NCBI RefSeq assembly: GCF_021129305.1
Contig: NZ_JAJOMB010000004.1
Span: forward strand, 248,001 to 312,000
Length of the DNA stretch: 64,000 nucleotides
Source: Kineosporia babensis
Lineage (GTDB): Bacteria; Actinomycetota; Actinomycetes; Actinomycetales; Kineosporiaceae
Reading direction: 5' to 3'
Part shown: positions 26,618 through 35,196 of the stretch, in pieces
Layout of the letters: each line of letters begins with the position of its first letter
How positions within the stretch are numbered: the first letter of the stretch is position 1
Translations under genes and position numbers: made by a program
Notes under the pieces: model-generated
Told to the model about the DNA's origin: nothing
The model's input: the letters and a program-made list of their open reading frames with translations, nothing else
Database searches by the model: none

Positions 26618-27325
26618 CTACGCCGGTTCGGGGGCTCGCAGGAGGAAGAAGGTGGGGCGGCGGCGGATGGCGAAGCCGATGGACTGGTACAGGCGAATTG
26701 CCCCGGCGTTGCGGGAATCGACGTGGAGCAGTGGGGTTTCGCCGCGTTCGACGATTTCGTGAGCCACGGCGCGGATCAGACGGCCGGCGAAACCCTTGCG
26801 GCGGTGCGAGGGGTCGGTGGTGACGGCGCTGATCTCGCGCCAGCCGGGCGGGTTCAGCCGCTCCCCCGCCATCGCCACCAGTTTGCCCTCACGGCGCAGG
26901 CCGAAGTAGTTGCCCAGCTCGACGGTGCGGCGCTCGAACGGTCCGGGCTCGCTGCGGGCCACCAGGTCGAGCATGTCGTCCACGTCGGCCGGTCCCAGCC
27001 GCAGCGCCTCCGGGTCGGGAGCGGTGATCAGGGCGTCGGTGGCGACCATCTGGATGCCCAGGTACGGCTGCACGATCTCCCAGCCGGGCGGCAGGTAGTC
27101 GGGCAGTTCCGGGATCTCGCTGAGGAACACCTGGCGGTCCGGGCCGGCCAGCGCGGCCAGGTCGGCCCAGGCCTGCGGGTCTGCCAGGTCGCCGATCGCC
27201 ATGAACGGTGAGATCTCGGACGGGTAGCGGCGCACCTTGGTCGCGGGATCGCCCAGAGCAATGGACGCGTGCGGGCCGGTGAGGGTGAACCAGACCGGGT
27301 TGTCGAGAGGGTGGGGTTGCTGCAC
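26618..27325 (-). CDS. GNAT-family N-acetyltransferase
   Basis: A 235-residue protein with a C-terminal GNAT domain. The acetyl-CoA loop TDPSHRRKGFAGRLIRAVA (about 170-188) is the Q/R-x-x-G-x-G/A motif, and HVDSRNAGAIRLYQSIGF is the conserved C-terminal segment. The N-terminal half is an FR47-like extension. The acceptor is unknown. GTG 27325 is taken because a TATTCT -10 lies six bases upstream. The stop is only four bases from the convergent peptidase stop. Confidence 0.88.
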   Translation of the reverse strand: MQQPHPLDNPVWFTLTGPHASIALGDPATKVRRYPSEISPFMAIGDLADPQAWADLAALAGPDRQVFLSEIPELPDYLPPGWEIVQPYLGIQMVATDALITAPDPEALRLGPADVDDMLDLVARSEPGPFERRTVELGNYFGLRREGKLVAMAGERLNPPGWREISAVTTDPSHRRKGFAGRLIRAVAHEIVERGETPLLHVDSRNAGAIRLYQSIGFAIRRRPTFFLLRAPEPA

Positions 27326-27331
27326 CAGCGC

Positions 27332-27337
27332 AGAATA
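27332..27337 (-). promoter_or_regulatory. -10 element (TATTCT), leaderless promoter of the GNAT gene
   Basis: TATTCT on the minus strand ends six bases before GTG 27325. It lies directly between the GNAT gene and the stop of the next minus-strand gene. Confidence 0.45.
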
Positions 27338-27352
27338 CGTCAGCCCGGGGGT

Positions 27353-28066
27353 CTACCCCTGCGCCGCGCGCACTCGAATCACGGCCTCGGAGACACCACC
27401 GCTCCAGGGAGTGCCGTGACCGGGCAGTACCCACTTGCACTCGACCTGAGCCAGCTCGTCGAGCGAGGCCAGGGCCTGCTCGGGATCGTCGGTGAAGGGA
27501 GCCGGCTGCGGGCCTTCCTGACCGGTCAGCACGTGCTTGGTGGTCAGGGCGTCGCCGACGAAGAGGGCATTCACCGCGGGTACGTGCACCGCGACGCTGC
27601 CGGGCGAGTGGCCGGGCAGTCCGATGATCCGCGGGGCGCCGGGCAGGTCCAGCACCTGGCCTGCGGTGATCTCCTGAACTTCGGTGAGGTAGGTGGTGCG
27701 CAGTCCGCCCTTGCGGGCCGCGTACCAGAGGAAACGGGCGATCGGACCGGGCCGCACGCGTCCGAACGTAGGACTGACCTTGACCTCGCCCCGGGCCCGA
27801 GCCGCGTCGGCCTCGTGGATGTACACCGGCACGCCGTGCTCGCGGCGCAGGCGCTCGGCGAAGCCCAGGTGGTCGCCGTCGCCGTGGGTCAGCACGACGC
27901 CCCGGATGTCGGCCGGTGCGCGACCCAGGCCGGAGAGCTCGGCGAGCAGGTCGCGCCACTGCCCGGACAGACCCGCGTCGATCACGGTGATGCCCTCGTC
28001 GGTCACGACCAGGTAGGCGGCGACGATGTCGTTGCCGATCCGGTGCAGCTGGTGGTCAAGCTTCAT
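27353..28066 (-). CDS. Metallo-beta-lactamase-fold hydrolase
   Basis: A 237-residue MBL-fold protein. The dinuclear metal motif THGDGDHLG (H61, D63, D65, H66) and the later LPGHSPGSVAVHV and FVGDAL segments are intact. There is no signal peptide, so it is a cytoplasmic hydrolase of the glyoxalase II/lactonase-like group rather than a true beta-lactamase. ATG 28066 has GGGGGCG upstream. It follows the sensor kinase gene on the same strand after 30 bp and may be the last gene of the two-component operon. The substrate is unknown. Confidence 0.87.
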   Translation of the reverse strand: MKLDHQLHRIGNDIVAAYLVVTDEGITVIDAGLSGQWRDLLAELSGLGRAPADIRGVVLTHGDGDHLGFAERLRREHGVPVYIHEADAARARGEVKVSPTFGRVRPGPIARFLWYAARKGGLRTTYLTEVQEITAGQVLDLPGAPRIIGLPGHSPGSVAVHVPAVNALFVGDALTTKHVLTGQEGPQPAPFTDDPEQALASLDELAQVECKWVLPGHGTPWSGGVSEAVIRVRAAQG

Positions 28067-28096
28067 GCTTCAACGCCCCCATTTGTCCGATCTGGA

Positions 28097-29074
28097 TCAG
28101 CATAGGGCCTGTCCTGCGGGAACCGGGAAGGCCAGGCGGATTCGGGTGCCCGGTTGCGGACCGGCGCCCAGGAGCAGGGCACCGTCGTGCGCCCGGGCTA
28201 CCCACCGCACAACGGAAAGCCCTAGGCCAGCCGGCCCGACGGGCGGGCGCAGGCCCGGGCCTGCGTCGGCCACCGTGACCACGGCCCGGCCTTCCTGCAG
28301 GCCGACCGTGACTGCGATCCGGGCCGGTTCGCCGGGCCGATGGCCGTGGCGCAACGCATTGGCGACCAGGTTGGCCACCGCCCGCTCGGCCAGGACCGGG
28401 TCGAGCAACGCCACGGTGGGCTCGGCGAGCAGGCTGACGGTGTGACCGTCCACCTCGAGCCGGACCGAAGCTGCTCCCTCGTCGGTGATCTCGACCTCGA
28501 GGTCGACCGGCGACAGGTCGGCGATCACCGCTTCCACCACCTGATCGAGCCGGGCGGCACGGGGACGCACGGGCAGAGTGCCTGAGGCCAGCCGGGCGCG
28601 CAGGAGCAGGTCCTCGACCGTGTCTCCACTGCGCTCGATCAGCCGAGAAGCTCGCTGGAGGGCCTCGTCCTTGGTTTCGGGATCTTCTCGGGCCGTGGTG
28701 ATCAGCGCCGAAAGCGTGGCCAGCGGGGTGCGTAGGTCGTGCGCGACGGCGCCGAGGAACGACTCCTGCGCGGTGAGTGCCCGGTTGGCCGGGTTGAGCA
28801 GCTGGCCCAGGAGCATCCAGGTCAGCGGAGCGAAGCCGGCCACCGCCAAGGACCCCAGCCCGGCCAGGATCAGGGCGAGGGTCTGGCCCGCGGAACCGGA
28901 TTCCTCGGCGTAGGCATCGGAGCCACTTGGGCTTTGCGAGACCCAGGACACCGAGGCCACGAGAATCACCACGCCGAGCGCCAGGACCGCGGTGAACCAG
29001 ACGGTGAGCAGCGTGCGCAGCCGGTTCAGGGCCTGGACGGTGGGCATCGGAGCCGGACCGGCTCGCAGGTTCAT
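28097..29074 (-). CDS. Two-component sensor histidine kinase
   Basis: A 325-residue membrane kinase. Two transmembrane helices (about 20-45 and 65-90) flank a short extracytoplasmic loop. The dimerisation helix carries the phospho-acceptor in GAVAHDLRTPLATLS, followed by ATP-binding motifs NLVANALRHG (N box), DAGPGL (G1) and GLGLSVVRW (G2). There is no HAMP or PAS domain, and the outer loop is only about 20 residues, so the signal may be sensed within the membrane or through the neighbouring membrane protein. The ATG overlaps the response regulator stop (ATGA). The last codons contain the dispersed TAGGGCCTGTCCTG motif. Confidence 0.92.
   Translation of the reverse strand: MNLRAGPAPMPTVQALNRLRTLLTVWFTAVLALGVVILVASVSWVSQSPSGSDAYAEESGSAGQTLALILAGLGSLAVAGFAPLTWMLLGQLLNPANRALTAQESFLGAVAHDLRTPLATLSALITTAREDPETKDEALQRASRLIERSGDTVEDLLLRARLASGTLPVRPRAARLDQVVEAVIADLSPVDLEVEITDEGAASVRLEVDGHTVSLLAEPTVALLDPVLAERAVANLVANALRHGHRPGEPARIAVTVGLQEGRAVVTVADAGPGLRPPVGPAGLGLSVVRWVARAHDGALLLGAGPQPGTRIRLAFPVPAGQALC
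28103..28116 (+). repeat. 14-bp dispersed motif TAGGGCCTGTCCTG, copy 2
   Basis: Identical to copy 1 at 22603. Here it lies inside the extreme 3' end of the sensor kinase gene, antisense to it, and supplies the last codons. This suggests the end of that gene has been reshaped by whatever spread the motif. Confidence 0.5.
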
Positions 29075-29733
29075 GCCGAATCCAGCCGGTAGCCACGCCC
29101 GCGCACGGTGCTCAGCACCGCGGGTGGGCCGAGCTTGCGGCGCAGTTGGCCGACCACCACGTCGACCACGTTGGAGGCCGGGTCGGCCATCTCGTCCCAG
29201 CAGTGCTCGACCAGCTCGGAGCGGGTGACCACCTGGCCCGGCCGGGTGGCCAGCAACTCCAGCACGGCGAACTCCTTCGGCGTGAGCGAGAGTTCGATGC
29301 CGGCCCGGGCCACCTCGTGCCGGGCCGAGTCGATCCGCAGGTCGCCGCATTCCAGCACGGCTGGGCGCAGGGTTCCCGAGCGGCGGCACAGGCTGCGCAC
29401 CCGGACCACCAGCTCCGGCACCGCGAAGGGTTTGACCAGGTAGTCGTCTCCCCCGGCCTCGAATCCGTCTACCCGGTCGTGGATCTGGTCGCGGGCGGTC
29501 AGGAAGAGCACCGGCACGCCGAACCCGCGCTGCCGCATCCGGGCCACCAGCTGCAGGGCGTCACCGTCAGGCACCATCCGATCGAGAACTGCGGTGTCGT
29601 AGGCGTTCACACTCAAGGCCTCGTCGGCGGCGGCCAGGGTGCCGGTGACGTCCACCGACAGCCCCGCCCGGCGCAGAGCCCCGGCAACTCCGAGGGCGAG
29701 ATCCGGATCGTCTTCCAGGAGGAGCACTCTCAT
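29071..29733 (-). CDS. OmpR/PhoB-family response regulator
   Basis: A 220-residue regulator. The receiver domain has the acidic pocket LLEDDPD, phospho-acceptor Asp51 in TAVLDRMVPDGD, the Thr/Ala switch FLTARD and the conserved Lys in LVKPFAVPE. The C-terminal winged helix is the OmpR type (LTPKEFAVLELLATRPG, VDVVVGQLRRKLG, TVRGRGYRL). It is coupled by one base to an upstream membrane-protein gene and by four to the downstream kinase, so the three act as one unit. The adjacent S12 hydrolase or the membrane protein could be targets; no operator is evident. Confidence 0.93.
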   Translation of the reverse strand: MRVLLLEDDPDLALGVAGALRRAGLSVDVTGTLAAADEALSVNAYDTAVLDRMVPDGDALQLVARMRQRGFGVPVLFLTARDQIHDRVDGFEAGGDDYLVKPFAVPELVVRVRSLCRRSGTLRPAVLECGDLRIDSARHEVARAGIELSLTPKEFAVLELLATRPGQVVTRSELVEHCWDEMADPASNVVDVVVGQLRRKLGPPAVLSTVRGRGYRLDSA

Positions 29734-30314
29734 CAGAACCTCTGCGTCCAGGCGTACCAAGGGCCGGTGATGTGCTCGTAGAGTTCCTCGGAACTGTTCT
29801 GCGGAGCCCGGTAAGGACTGTAGGCGAAGCCCGTGCCGTCGATGAAACCGGTGTCCGCCAGCATGAACCGGGCCGTTCCGTCGGGGCTGCGCTCGGCCGA
29901 GAGAACCTGGAACACGCCGGCCTTCTCCGGAGCCGGTGCCTGCGGGTCGGACACGAAGTCCATCATCGCCGGCTGCGCGGTGGCCAGACCGGCGCGCAGC
30001 GGCAGACCGGTGGTCACCACCAGGCCGAGGGTGAGCACGACCAGCGGGACGGCCAGCCAGCGCCAGAGGTGCTTCCACTTCCAGCCGGCGAACACCAGGG
30101 TCAGTCCGGCCTTGATCACGAAGACCGCCCCGAGCACCAGCCAGCCCACCGCCGCGGCCAGCCAGAGCAGGAAGAACGTGCCCGGCGCGGCGTAGGCCAC
30201 CACCGTCAGCGCGGCGTTCACCAAGGTCAGGGACAGGAAGATCCAGCCCGGCGCGCCGTCCGGGCGGCTCTTGGGGGTGCGCTCGTGGGTGATGTCGACG
30301 AAGGTCTCGTCCAT
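29733..30314 (-). CDS. Membrane protein of unknown function in the two-component operon
   Basis: A 193-residue protein with a hydrophilic N-terminus, three hydrophobic helices (about 25-45, 48-70 and 87-107) and a C-terminal domain of about 85 residues containing DFVSDPQAPAPEKAGVFQVL and ARFMLADTGFIDGTGFAYSP. I do not recognise the family. The C-terminal part appears exposed outside the cell. Because its stop overlaps the response regulator start (TGATG), I infer it assists the kinase, for instance as an accessory sensor with the extracytoplasmic domain the kinase lacks. Confidence 0.7.
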   Translation of the reverse strand: MDETFVDITHERTPKSRPDGAPGWIFLSLTLVNAALTVVAYAAPGTFFLLWLAAAVGWLVLGAVFVIKAGLTLVFAGWKWKHLWRWLAVPLVVLTLGLVVTTGLPLRAGLATAQPAMMDFVSDPQAPAPEKAGVFQVLSAERSPDGTARFMLADTGFIDGTGFAYSPYRAPQNSSEELYEHITGPWYAWTQRF

Positions 30315-30405
30315 GATCTCCGGTCCTTCCCGGTCAGAGGGTGATCTCGATGGGAAGACTCTCGCGCAGCGATCATGAGGTTTCGGTGAGGAACGGTTTC
30401 CGGCT

Positions 30406-30451
30406 GGGCTCCCGGTCCGGCCCGGCCTGAGGCCGTACCAGCCGGGAGCCC
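30406..30451 (-). terminator. Hairpin terminator downstream of the S12 hydrolase
   Basis: GGGCTCCCGG (30406-30415) and CCGGGAGCCC (30442-30451) form a perfect 10-bp stem about 25 bp after the stop of the minus-strand hydrolase gene. An overlapping alternative stem AGCCGGG/CCCGGCT is also possible. Confidence 0.6.
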
Positions 30452-30475
30452 TCGAGCCCGGCTCCCCGAAGGATG

Positions 30476-31699
30476 CTAGCTCGCCTTGCCGTGCAGGGCG
30501 TCCAGGACGGTCTGCGGAACCGGCTTGCCGAGCATCTTGCAGGCGGTGACGTCCTGGGCCGCGAAGGCCACCTGGGCGAACCGCTCGACACCCGGATTCG
30601 TGGTCAGGTCGGCCGGGCCGGCGGTGGTGTCGCTGACCGCCGTGCGCCGCCCGTCCGCGGTGACCAGCGCCGTGCTGTGGTGGCCGTTGGTGTCGCCGCC
30701 GTGACCCCAGACCGGCCCGCAGGCCGACTCGATGGTGAACACGCCCAGGCCGTAACGACCCTGGATCGGGTAGTCGGCCGGCAGTTCGACGGTCTTCTTC
30801 ATCTCCTTGAGCTGCTGCTGCGAGAACAGCTTGCCCTGCATCACCCCGGAGAAGAACTTGGACAGGTCGCGCTGGTCGGAGATCACCGCGCCGGCCGCGC
30901 CGCCCCAGCCACCGATCGGCCAGGACGAGGTGTCGGCGTAAGTCGGCTCACCGTCGGCGAAGCTGATCGCGTAGCCCCGGGCGTAGCCCTTTCCGGTGTT
31001 GGTGGCGGCCGGTTCCGGGTAGTAGGTGTTCTTCAGGCCCAGTGGCTTGACGATGCGCTGCTGCACCAGGTCGGCCAGGCTCTTGCCGGTCTTCTTCTCC
31101 AGCAGCAGCCCGATCAGCGTGTAGTTGGTGTTCGAGTACGACCAGTCCTGGCCGGGGGCGAAGTTCGGATCGTGCGCGAACGCCACCTCCAGCAGCTCTT
31201 CCGGCGTCCAGACCCGCTCCGGGTCGCTGTACAGCCCCTCGGCGAAGGCCTCGTCGCCGGTGTAGCTGAACAGGCCGCTGGTGTGGTTGAGCAGCATCCG
31301 CACGGTGATGTTCGCACCGTTCGGCACCACCCCGGGCAGGTACTTCTCGATGCTGCTGTCCAGCTCGACCTTGCCCTGGTCGACCAGCTGCAGGGTGAGC
31401 GCGGACATGAAGGTCTTGGTGTTGCTGCCGATCTCGAACCGGTCACTCGCCTTGAGCTTGCGGCCGGTCTCGCGGTCGGCCACGCCCTGCGCGGTCAGCT
31501 GGACCTGGCGGCCGTTGTCGATCCGGGCCATGTACCCGGGGGCGCCGGACTTCAGCACCTCACGGGCGACCTGGTCCATGGTCTCCCGGTGCTTCTGGTG
31601 CGCCGAGGCCGAGCTCGCGGTGATGACTGCTCCAGAGCCGGCCAGGACGGCGGCTGCGGTGAGGGCGATCGCTTTGGTCTTGGTGGTTGTCGTCGTCAT
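30476..31699 (-). CDS. Secreted serine hydrolase, S12 family (D-Ala-D-Ala carboxypeptidase/class C beta-lactamase-like)
   Basis: A 407-residue exported enzyme. After a signal peptide ending near residue 33 (SASA-HQ), the S12 motifs are intact: S92-N-T-K95 (nucleophile and base), YSN near residue 190 and HGG in WGHGGDTNGH. This set matches Streptomyces R61-type DD-peptidases and related esterases that process peptidoglycan stem peptides. Two late cysteines (in ESACGPVWG and TACKMLG) may form a disulphide. It sits just upstream of the two-component operon on the same strand and ends in its own terminator, so it is a separate unit. Resistance function cannot be inferred. Confidence 0.9.
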   Translation of the reverse strand: MTTTTTKTKAIALTAAAVLAGSGAVITASSASAHQKHRETMDQVAREVLKSGAPGYMARIDNGRQVQLTAQGVADRETGRKLKASDRFEIGSNTKTFMSALTLQLVDQGKVELDSSIEKYLPGVVPNGANITVRMLLNHTSGLFSYTGDEAFAEGLYSDPERVWTPEELLEVAFAHDPNFAPGQDWSYSNTNYTLIGLLLEKKTGKSLADLVQQRIVKPLGLKNTYYPEPAATNTGKGYARGYAISFADGEPTYADTSSWPIGGWGGAAGAVISDQRDLSKFFSGVMQGKLFSQQQLKEMKKTVELPADYPIQGRYGLGVFTIESACGPVWGHGGDTNGHHSTALVTADGRRTAVSDTTAGPADLTTNPGVERFAQVAFAAQDVTACKMLGKPVPQTVLDALHGKAS

Positions 31700-31798
31700 G
31701 GGTTCAAGCCTGTCGGCCGGAAGCGGTCAGATCATTGCCTCCTGCTGCCCACTCCGGCCGGGGGCCTGCCCTACCGCCGAGGTACAGCAGGCACTACC

Positions 31799-33514
31799 TC
31801 AATGCGACTCGCGGGCCACCTGGTCACCGCTGGAGCCGATCAGAAAGTCCAGGTCGGCGCCGGTGTCGGCCTGCATGACGTGCTCCACGTAGAGCTTCTC
31901 CCAACCCCGGCCCGGAGCGGCGTAACCGGCGGCCGCCTCGGGACTGTGCCGGCGGGTGGCCAGCTCTTCGGTGGGCACGTCCAGGGTGAGGGTGCGCCGG
32001 GCCACGTCGAGCTCGATCCAGTCGCCGTTGCGGACCAGGCTCAGCGGCCCTCCGGCGGCGGACTCCGGGGCGACGTGCAGAACGACTGTGCCGTAGGCAG
32101 TTCCGCTCATCCGGCCGTCGCAGATCCGCACCACGTCGCGAACCCCGGCCTCCAGCAGCTTCTTCGGCAGCGGCATGTTCGAGACCTCGGGCATCCCCGG
32201 GTAGCCCTTGGGCCCGCATCCGCGCAGCACCATGACCGAGGTGGCGTCGATCTCCAGCTCGGGGTCGTCGACGCGGGCGTGGAAGTCCTCGATGCTGTCG
32301 AAGACCACCGCCCGGCCCCGGTGCTTGAGCAGGTGCGCGGAGGCGGCGGCAGGCTTGATCACTGCGCCGGAGGGAGCGAGATTGCCCCTGAGCACGGCAA
32401 TTCCGCCTTCGTCGAGCAGCGGGGTGGGGCGTGGGCGGATCACCTGCTCGTCCCAGATGGCGGCCGCGCCGAGGTATTCCACCAGGGGCTTACCGGTGAC
32501 GGTCAGGGCGCTGGGGTCGAGCAGGTCCTCCACCTGCTTCAGCACCGCCAGTAGGCCCCCGGCCCGGTGCAGGTCCTCCATCAGGAACCGGCCGGCCGGG
32601 GCGAGGTCGACCAGCAGGGGTACCCGGGAGCCGATCCGGTCGAAGTCGTCCAAGGTCAGGTCGATGCCCAGGCGCCCGGCGATGGCCAGCAGGTGCACCA
32701 CGGCGTTGGTCGAGCCGCCGATCGCCGCCAGCGCCACGATCGCGTTGTGGAACGAGGCCCTGGTCAGGAAGTCGCTGGGGCGGCGGCCTTCGGCGACCAG
32801 TTGCACGGCCAGGCTGCCGGTGTGGTGCGCGGCGGCCAGCAGTCGGCTGTCCGGCGCGGGCGTGCCTGCTGTCCCGGGAATCACCGTGCCCAATGCCTCG
32901 GCGACCAGGCCCATGGTGGACGCGGTGCCCATCGTGTTGCAGTGCCCCCGGCTGCGGATGGTGGCCGACTCCGAGAGCAGGAAGTCCTCCTGGGACAGGG
33001 TGCCCGCGCGGACCTCTTCGGACAGCCGCCAGACGTCGGTGCCGCAACCCAGCGGGACACCGCGGAAGGTGCCGGTCAGCATCGGCCCGCCGGGTACCAC
33101 CACCGCGGGCAGGTCGACCGAGGCGGCGGCCATCAGCAGCGAGGGAATGGTCTTGTCGCACCCGCCGAGCAGCACCACCCCGTCGATCGGGTTGGCCCGC
33201 AGCATCTCCTCGGTGGCCATCGCCGCCATGTTGCGCCAGAGCATCGCGGTGGGGCGGACATTGGTCTCGCCCAGCGACACCACCGGCAGCTCCAGCGGGA
33301 TGCCCCCGGCCTCGTACACGCCGTTCTTCACCGACTGCGCCACCTCGTTCAGGTGCGAGTTGCAGGGGGTGAGGTCGGAGGCGGTGTTGGCGACGGCGAT
33401 CTGCGGCCGGCCCTCGAAGGCCGAGTTCGGAACGCCCCGGCGCATCCAGGACCGGTGGATGTAGGCGTTGCGATCTTCTCCGGCGTACCACGCGTCGCTG
33501 CGCAGATTCGGCAT
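31799..33514 (-). CDS. IlvD/Edd-family sugar-acid dehydratase
   Basis: A 571-residue iron-sulfur dehydratase that converts an aldonate to a 2-keto-3-deoxy acid. The three expected cluster-binding cysteines are C51 (LTPCNSH), C119 (LGGCDKTIPS) and C192 (RGHCNTMGT), and the C-terminal family signature GRMSGTAYGTVVLHV is present. Length and motifs resemble L-arabonate or D-galactonate type dehydratases more than biosynthetic IlvD. The gene is divergent from an aldolase-dehydrogenase pair, which supports a catabolic role. ATG 33514 has AAAGGGCGG upstream. The precise substrate is unresolved. Confidence 0.87.
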   Translation of the reverse strand: MPNLRSDAWYAGEDRNAYIHRSWMRRGVPNSAFEGRPQIAVANTASDLTPCNSHLNEVAQSVKNGVYEAGGIPLELPVVSLGETNVRPTAMLWRNMAAMATEEMLRANPIDGVVLLGGCDKTIPSLLMAAASVDLPAVVVPGGPMLTGTFRGVPLGCGTDVWRLSEEVRAGTLSQEDFLLSESATIRSRGHCNTMGTASTMGLVAEALGTVIPGTAGTPAPDSRLLAAAHHTGSLAVQLVAEGRRPSDFLTRASFHNAIVALAAIGGSTNAVVHLLAIAGRLGIDLTLDDFDRIGSRVPLLVDLAPAGRFLMEDLHRAGGLLAVLKQVEDLLDPSALTVTGKPLVEYLGAAAIWDEQVIRPRPTPLLDEGGIAVLRGNLAPSGAVIKPAAASAHLLKHRGRAVVFDSIEDFHARVDDPELEIDATSVMVLRGCGPKGYPGMPEVSNMPLPKKLLEAGVRDVVRICDGRMSGTAYGTVVLHVAPESAAGGPLSLVRNGDWIELDVARRTLTLDVPTEELATRRHSPEAAAGYAAPGRGWEKLYVEHVMQADTGADLDFLIGSSGDQVARESH

Positions 33515-33556
33515 TGAACCGCCCTTTCGGCTGGCTACGGGCTTACCCCGTCGACC

Positions 33557-33569
33557 CTTTCACACAAAG
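33557..33569. promoter_or_regulatory. Candidate operator CTTTCACACAAAG in the divergent sugar-acid promoter
   Basis: CTTT and AAAG form a short inverted repeat around CACAC, within the -35 region of the aldolase promoter (TTTCAC at 33558-33563, 17 bp before TAGCGT). It is a plausible regulator site, but no regulator gene is adjacent. Confidence 0.3.
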
Positions 33570-33580
33570 TGCGCGAGCTG

Positions 33581-33586
33581 TAGCGT
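33581..33586 (+). promoter_or_regulatory. -10 element (TAGCGT), leaderless promoter of the aldolase gene
   Basis: TAGCGT ends six bases before GTG 33593, and TTTCAC lies 17 bp upstream as a -35. There is no ribosome site. Confidence 0.55.
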
Positions 33587-33592
33587 GCCGGT

Positions 33593-34186
33593 GTGGACCA
33601 CTTCTTCGCAGCGCACCTGACCCGGCGCCGGGTGATCGGCATCTTCCGTGGCCAGAGCCCGGAACGGACGGTCGAGCTGTGCCATCGGGCCTGGGACAGC
33701 GGGGTGGAACTGGTCGAGGTCCCGGTGCAGTCGCCCGCGGCCGTGCCCAGTCTGCGCGCCGCGGTGGAGGCCGCGCAGGAGCGTGGCGCGCTGGTCGGGG
33801 CAGGCACGGTGCTGCGGCTGGACCAGCTGGAGGAGGTGCTGGCCTTCGGCGCCTCGTTCGTGGTCTGTCCAGGTCTGCACGAGGAGGTCGTCACCGAGTG
33901 CCTGCGCCGGGGTGTGCCGATCCTGCCCGGTGTGGCCACCTCCACCGAAGTGGCCAAAGCGCTTTCCTACGGCCTGAACTGGCTCAAGGCCTTTCCGGCC
34001 GAGCAGCTCACGCCAGGCTGGATCCGCGCTCAGCTCGGCCCCTTCCCCGATGTGCGGTTCGTCGCCACCGGCGGGATCTCGGCCGCCAACGCGAGTGATT
34101 TCCTGGCTGCTGGCTGTCGGGCGGTGGCGATCGGATCGGCGTTCGGCAGCGAAAGCGGCATCCAGGCCCTTGAGCGGGTGCTGTGA
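33593..34186 (+). CDS. KDPG/KDPGal-type aldolase
   Basis: A 197-residue class I aldolase that splits a 2-keto-3-deoxy (6-phospho) sugar acid into pyruvate and an aldehyde. The Schiff-base lysine is K132 in LNWLKAFPAEQL, the general acid/base glutamate lies in VELVEVPVQSP, and GAGTVLRLDQ is the conserved strand-loop. The dehydratase encoded divergently would supply its substrate. No 2-keto-3-deoxy sugar-acid kinase is present in this window, so either the kinase is elsewhere or the aldolase acts on the unphosphorylated acid. The stop overlaps the dehydrogenase start (GTGA). Confidence 0.9.
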   Translation: MDHFFAAHLTRRRVIGIFRGQSPERTVELCHRAWDSGVELVEVPVQSPAAVPSLRAAVEAAQERGALVGAGTVLRLDQLEEVLAFGASFVVCPGLHEEVVTECLRRGVPILPGVATSTEVAKALSYGLNWLKAFPAEQLTPGWIRAQLGPFPDVRFVATGGISAANASDFLAAGCRAVAIGSAFGSESGIQALERVL

Positions 34187-35196
34187 GGGCTTTCGTGATC
34201 ACCGCGCCGGGCGTGGGCGAGGTCTGGGACGTGCCCGAACCCGAGGCCGCTGCTGGCCAGGTGGTGGTGGACGTGGAACGCGCGGGGGTCTGCGGCACCG
34301 ACGCCGAGTTCTTCTCCGGCGAGATGTCCTACCTGCACACCGGTCAGGCGGCGTACCCGTTGCGGATCGGGCATGAGTGGTGCGGCCGGGTCAGCGCGGT
34401 CGGTCCTGGGGTGGACGAGGCGTGGCTGGGGCGGCGGGTCGCGGCGGACACCATGCTCGGTTGCCGTTCGTGTCGGCTGTGTTCCAGCAATCGGCAGCAC
34501 CTGTGCGCTGAGCGGTACGAGATCGGGATCCGGAACGGCTGGCCGGGGGCGCTGGCCGAGAAGCTTCCGGTGCCGGTGACCGCGCTGGTCGAACTGCCTC
34601 CAACAGTGGACGTTGTGGCCGGCGCCCTGGTGGAACCGGCGGCTAATGCGCTGCGAGCGGTTCGCGGGGCTGATCCTGGCCCCGGCAAGCGGCTGCTGGT
34701 GATCGGGCCGGGCACGATCGGCCTGCTGTCCGCGCAGATCGGTCAGGCGCTGGGCTTCTCGGTGACGATCGCCGGAACAACGGACGCTTCGCTGGCTTTC
34801 GCTGCCTCGCTGGGGTTTTCGGAGCTGCTGGCCGGGGATGCGGTGCGCGACGCCCCAGGGTTCGACGCGGTGCTGGACGCGTCGAACGGTTCTGGGGTGC
34901 CGAGCCTGGCCGTGGACGTGGTGGATCCGGGCGGGCGGGTGGTGTTCATCGGTCTTTCCGCGCAGCCCAGTCTCCTGGACAGCCGATCCTTGGCGCTGAA
35001 AGATGTTACCGCGGTGGGCGTGCTGTCCGGTTCGGGTGGTCTGACCGGCGTGGTCGAGCTGTTCGCCCAGGGTGCGGTGGATCCGCGCCCGCTGGTGGCC
35101 ACCACCGTGGGGCTGGACGGGGTGAGCGAGGTGCTCAAGGGCTCCCGTCCAGCCGGTGCCGGGCCCAAGCTGCACGTGGACCCCCGGATTGGTTAG
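34183..35196 (+). CDS. Zinc-dependent medium-chain dehydrogenase
   Basis: A 337-residue MDR (alcohol/polyol) dehydrogenase. Catalytic zinc ligands are C37 (GVCGTD) and H64-E65 (IGHEWCG). The structural zinc site has four cysteines, C94, C97, C100 and C108. The nucleotide-binding loop is VIGPGTIGLLSAQ. It most likely oxidises a sugar or polyol at the entry of the pathway or reduces the aldolase product. It is coupled to the aldolase. Its TAG stop overlaps the TAA stop of the convergent methyltransferase. Confidence 0.9.
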   Translation: MRAFVITAPGVGEVWDVPEPEAAAGQVVVDVERAGVCGTDAEFFSGEMSYLHTGQAAYPLRIGHEWCGRVSAVGPGVDEAWLGRRVAADTMLGCRSCRLCSSNRQHLCAERYEIGIRNGWPGALAEKLPVPVTALVELPPTVDVVAGALVEPAANALRAVRGADPGPGKRLLVIGPGTIGLLSAQIGQALGFSVTIAGTTDASLAFAASLGFSELLAGDAVRDAPGFDAVLDASNGSGVPSLAVDVVDPGGRVVFIGLSAQPSLLDSRSLALKDVTAVGVLSGSGGLTGVVELFAQGAVDPRPLVATTVGLDGVSEVLKGSRPAGAGPKLHVDPRIG

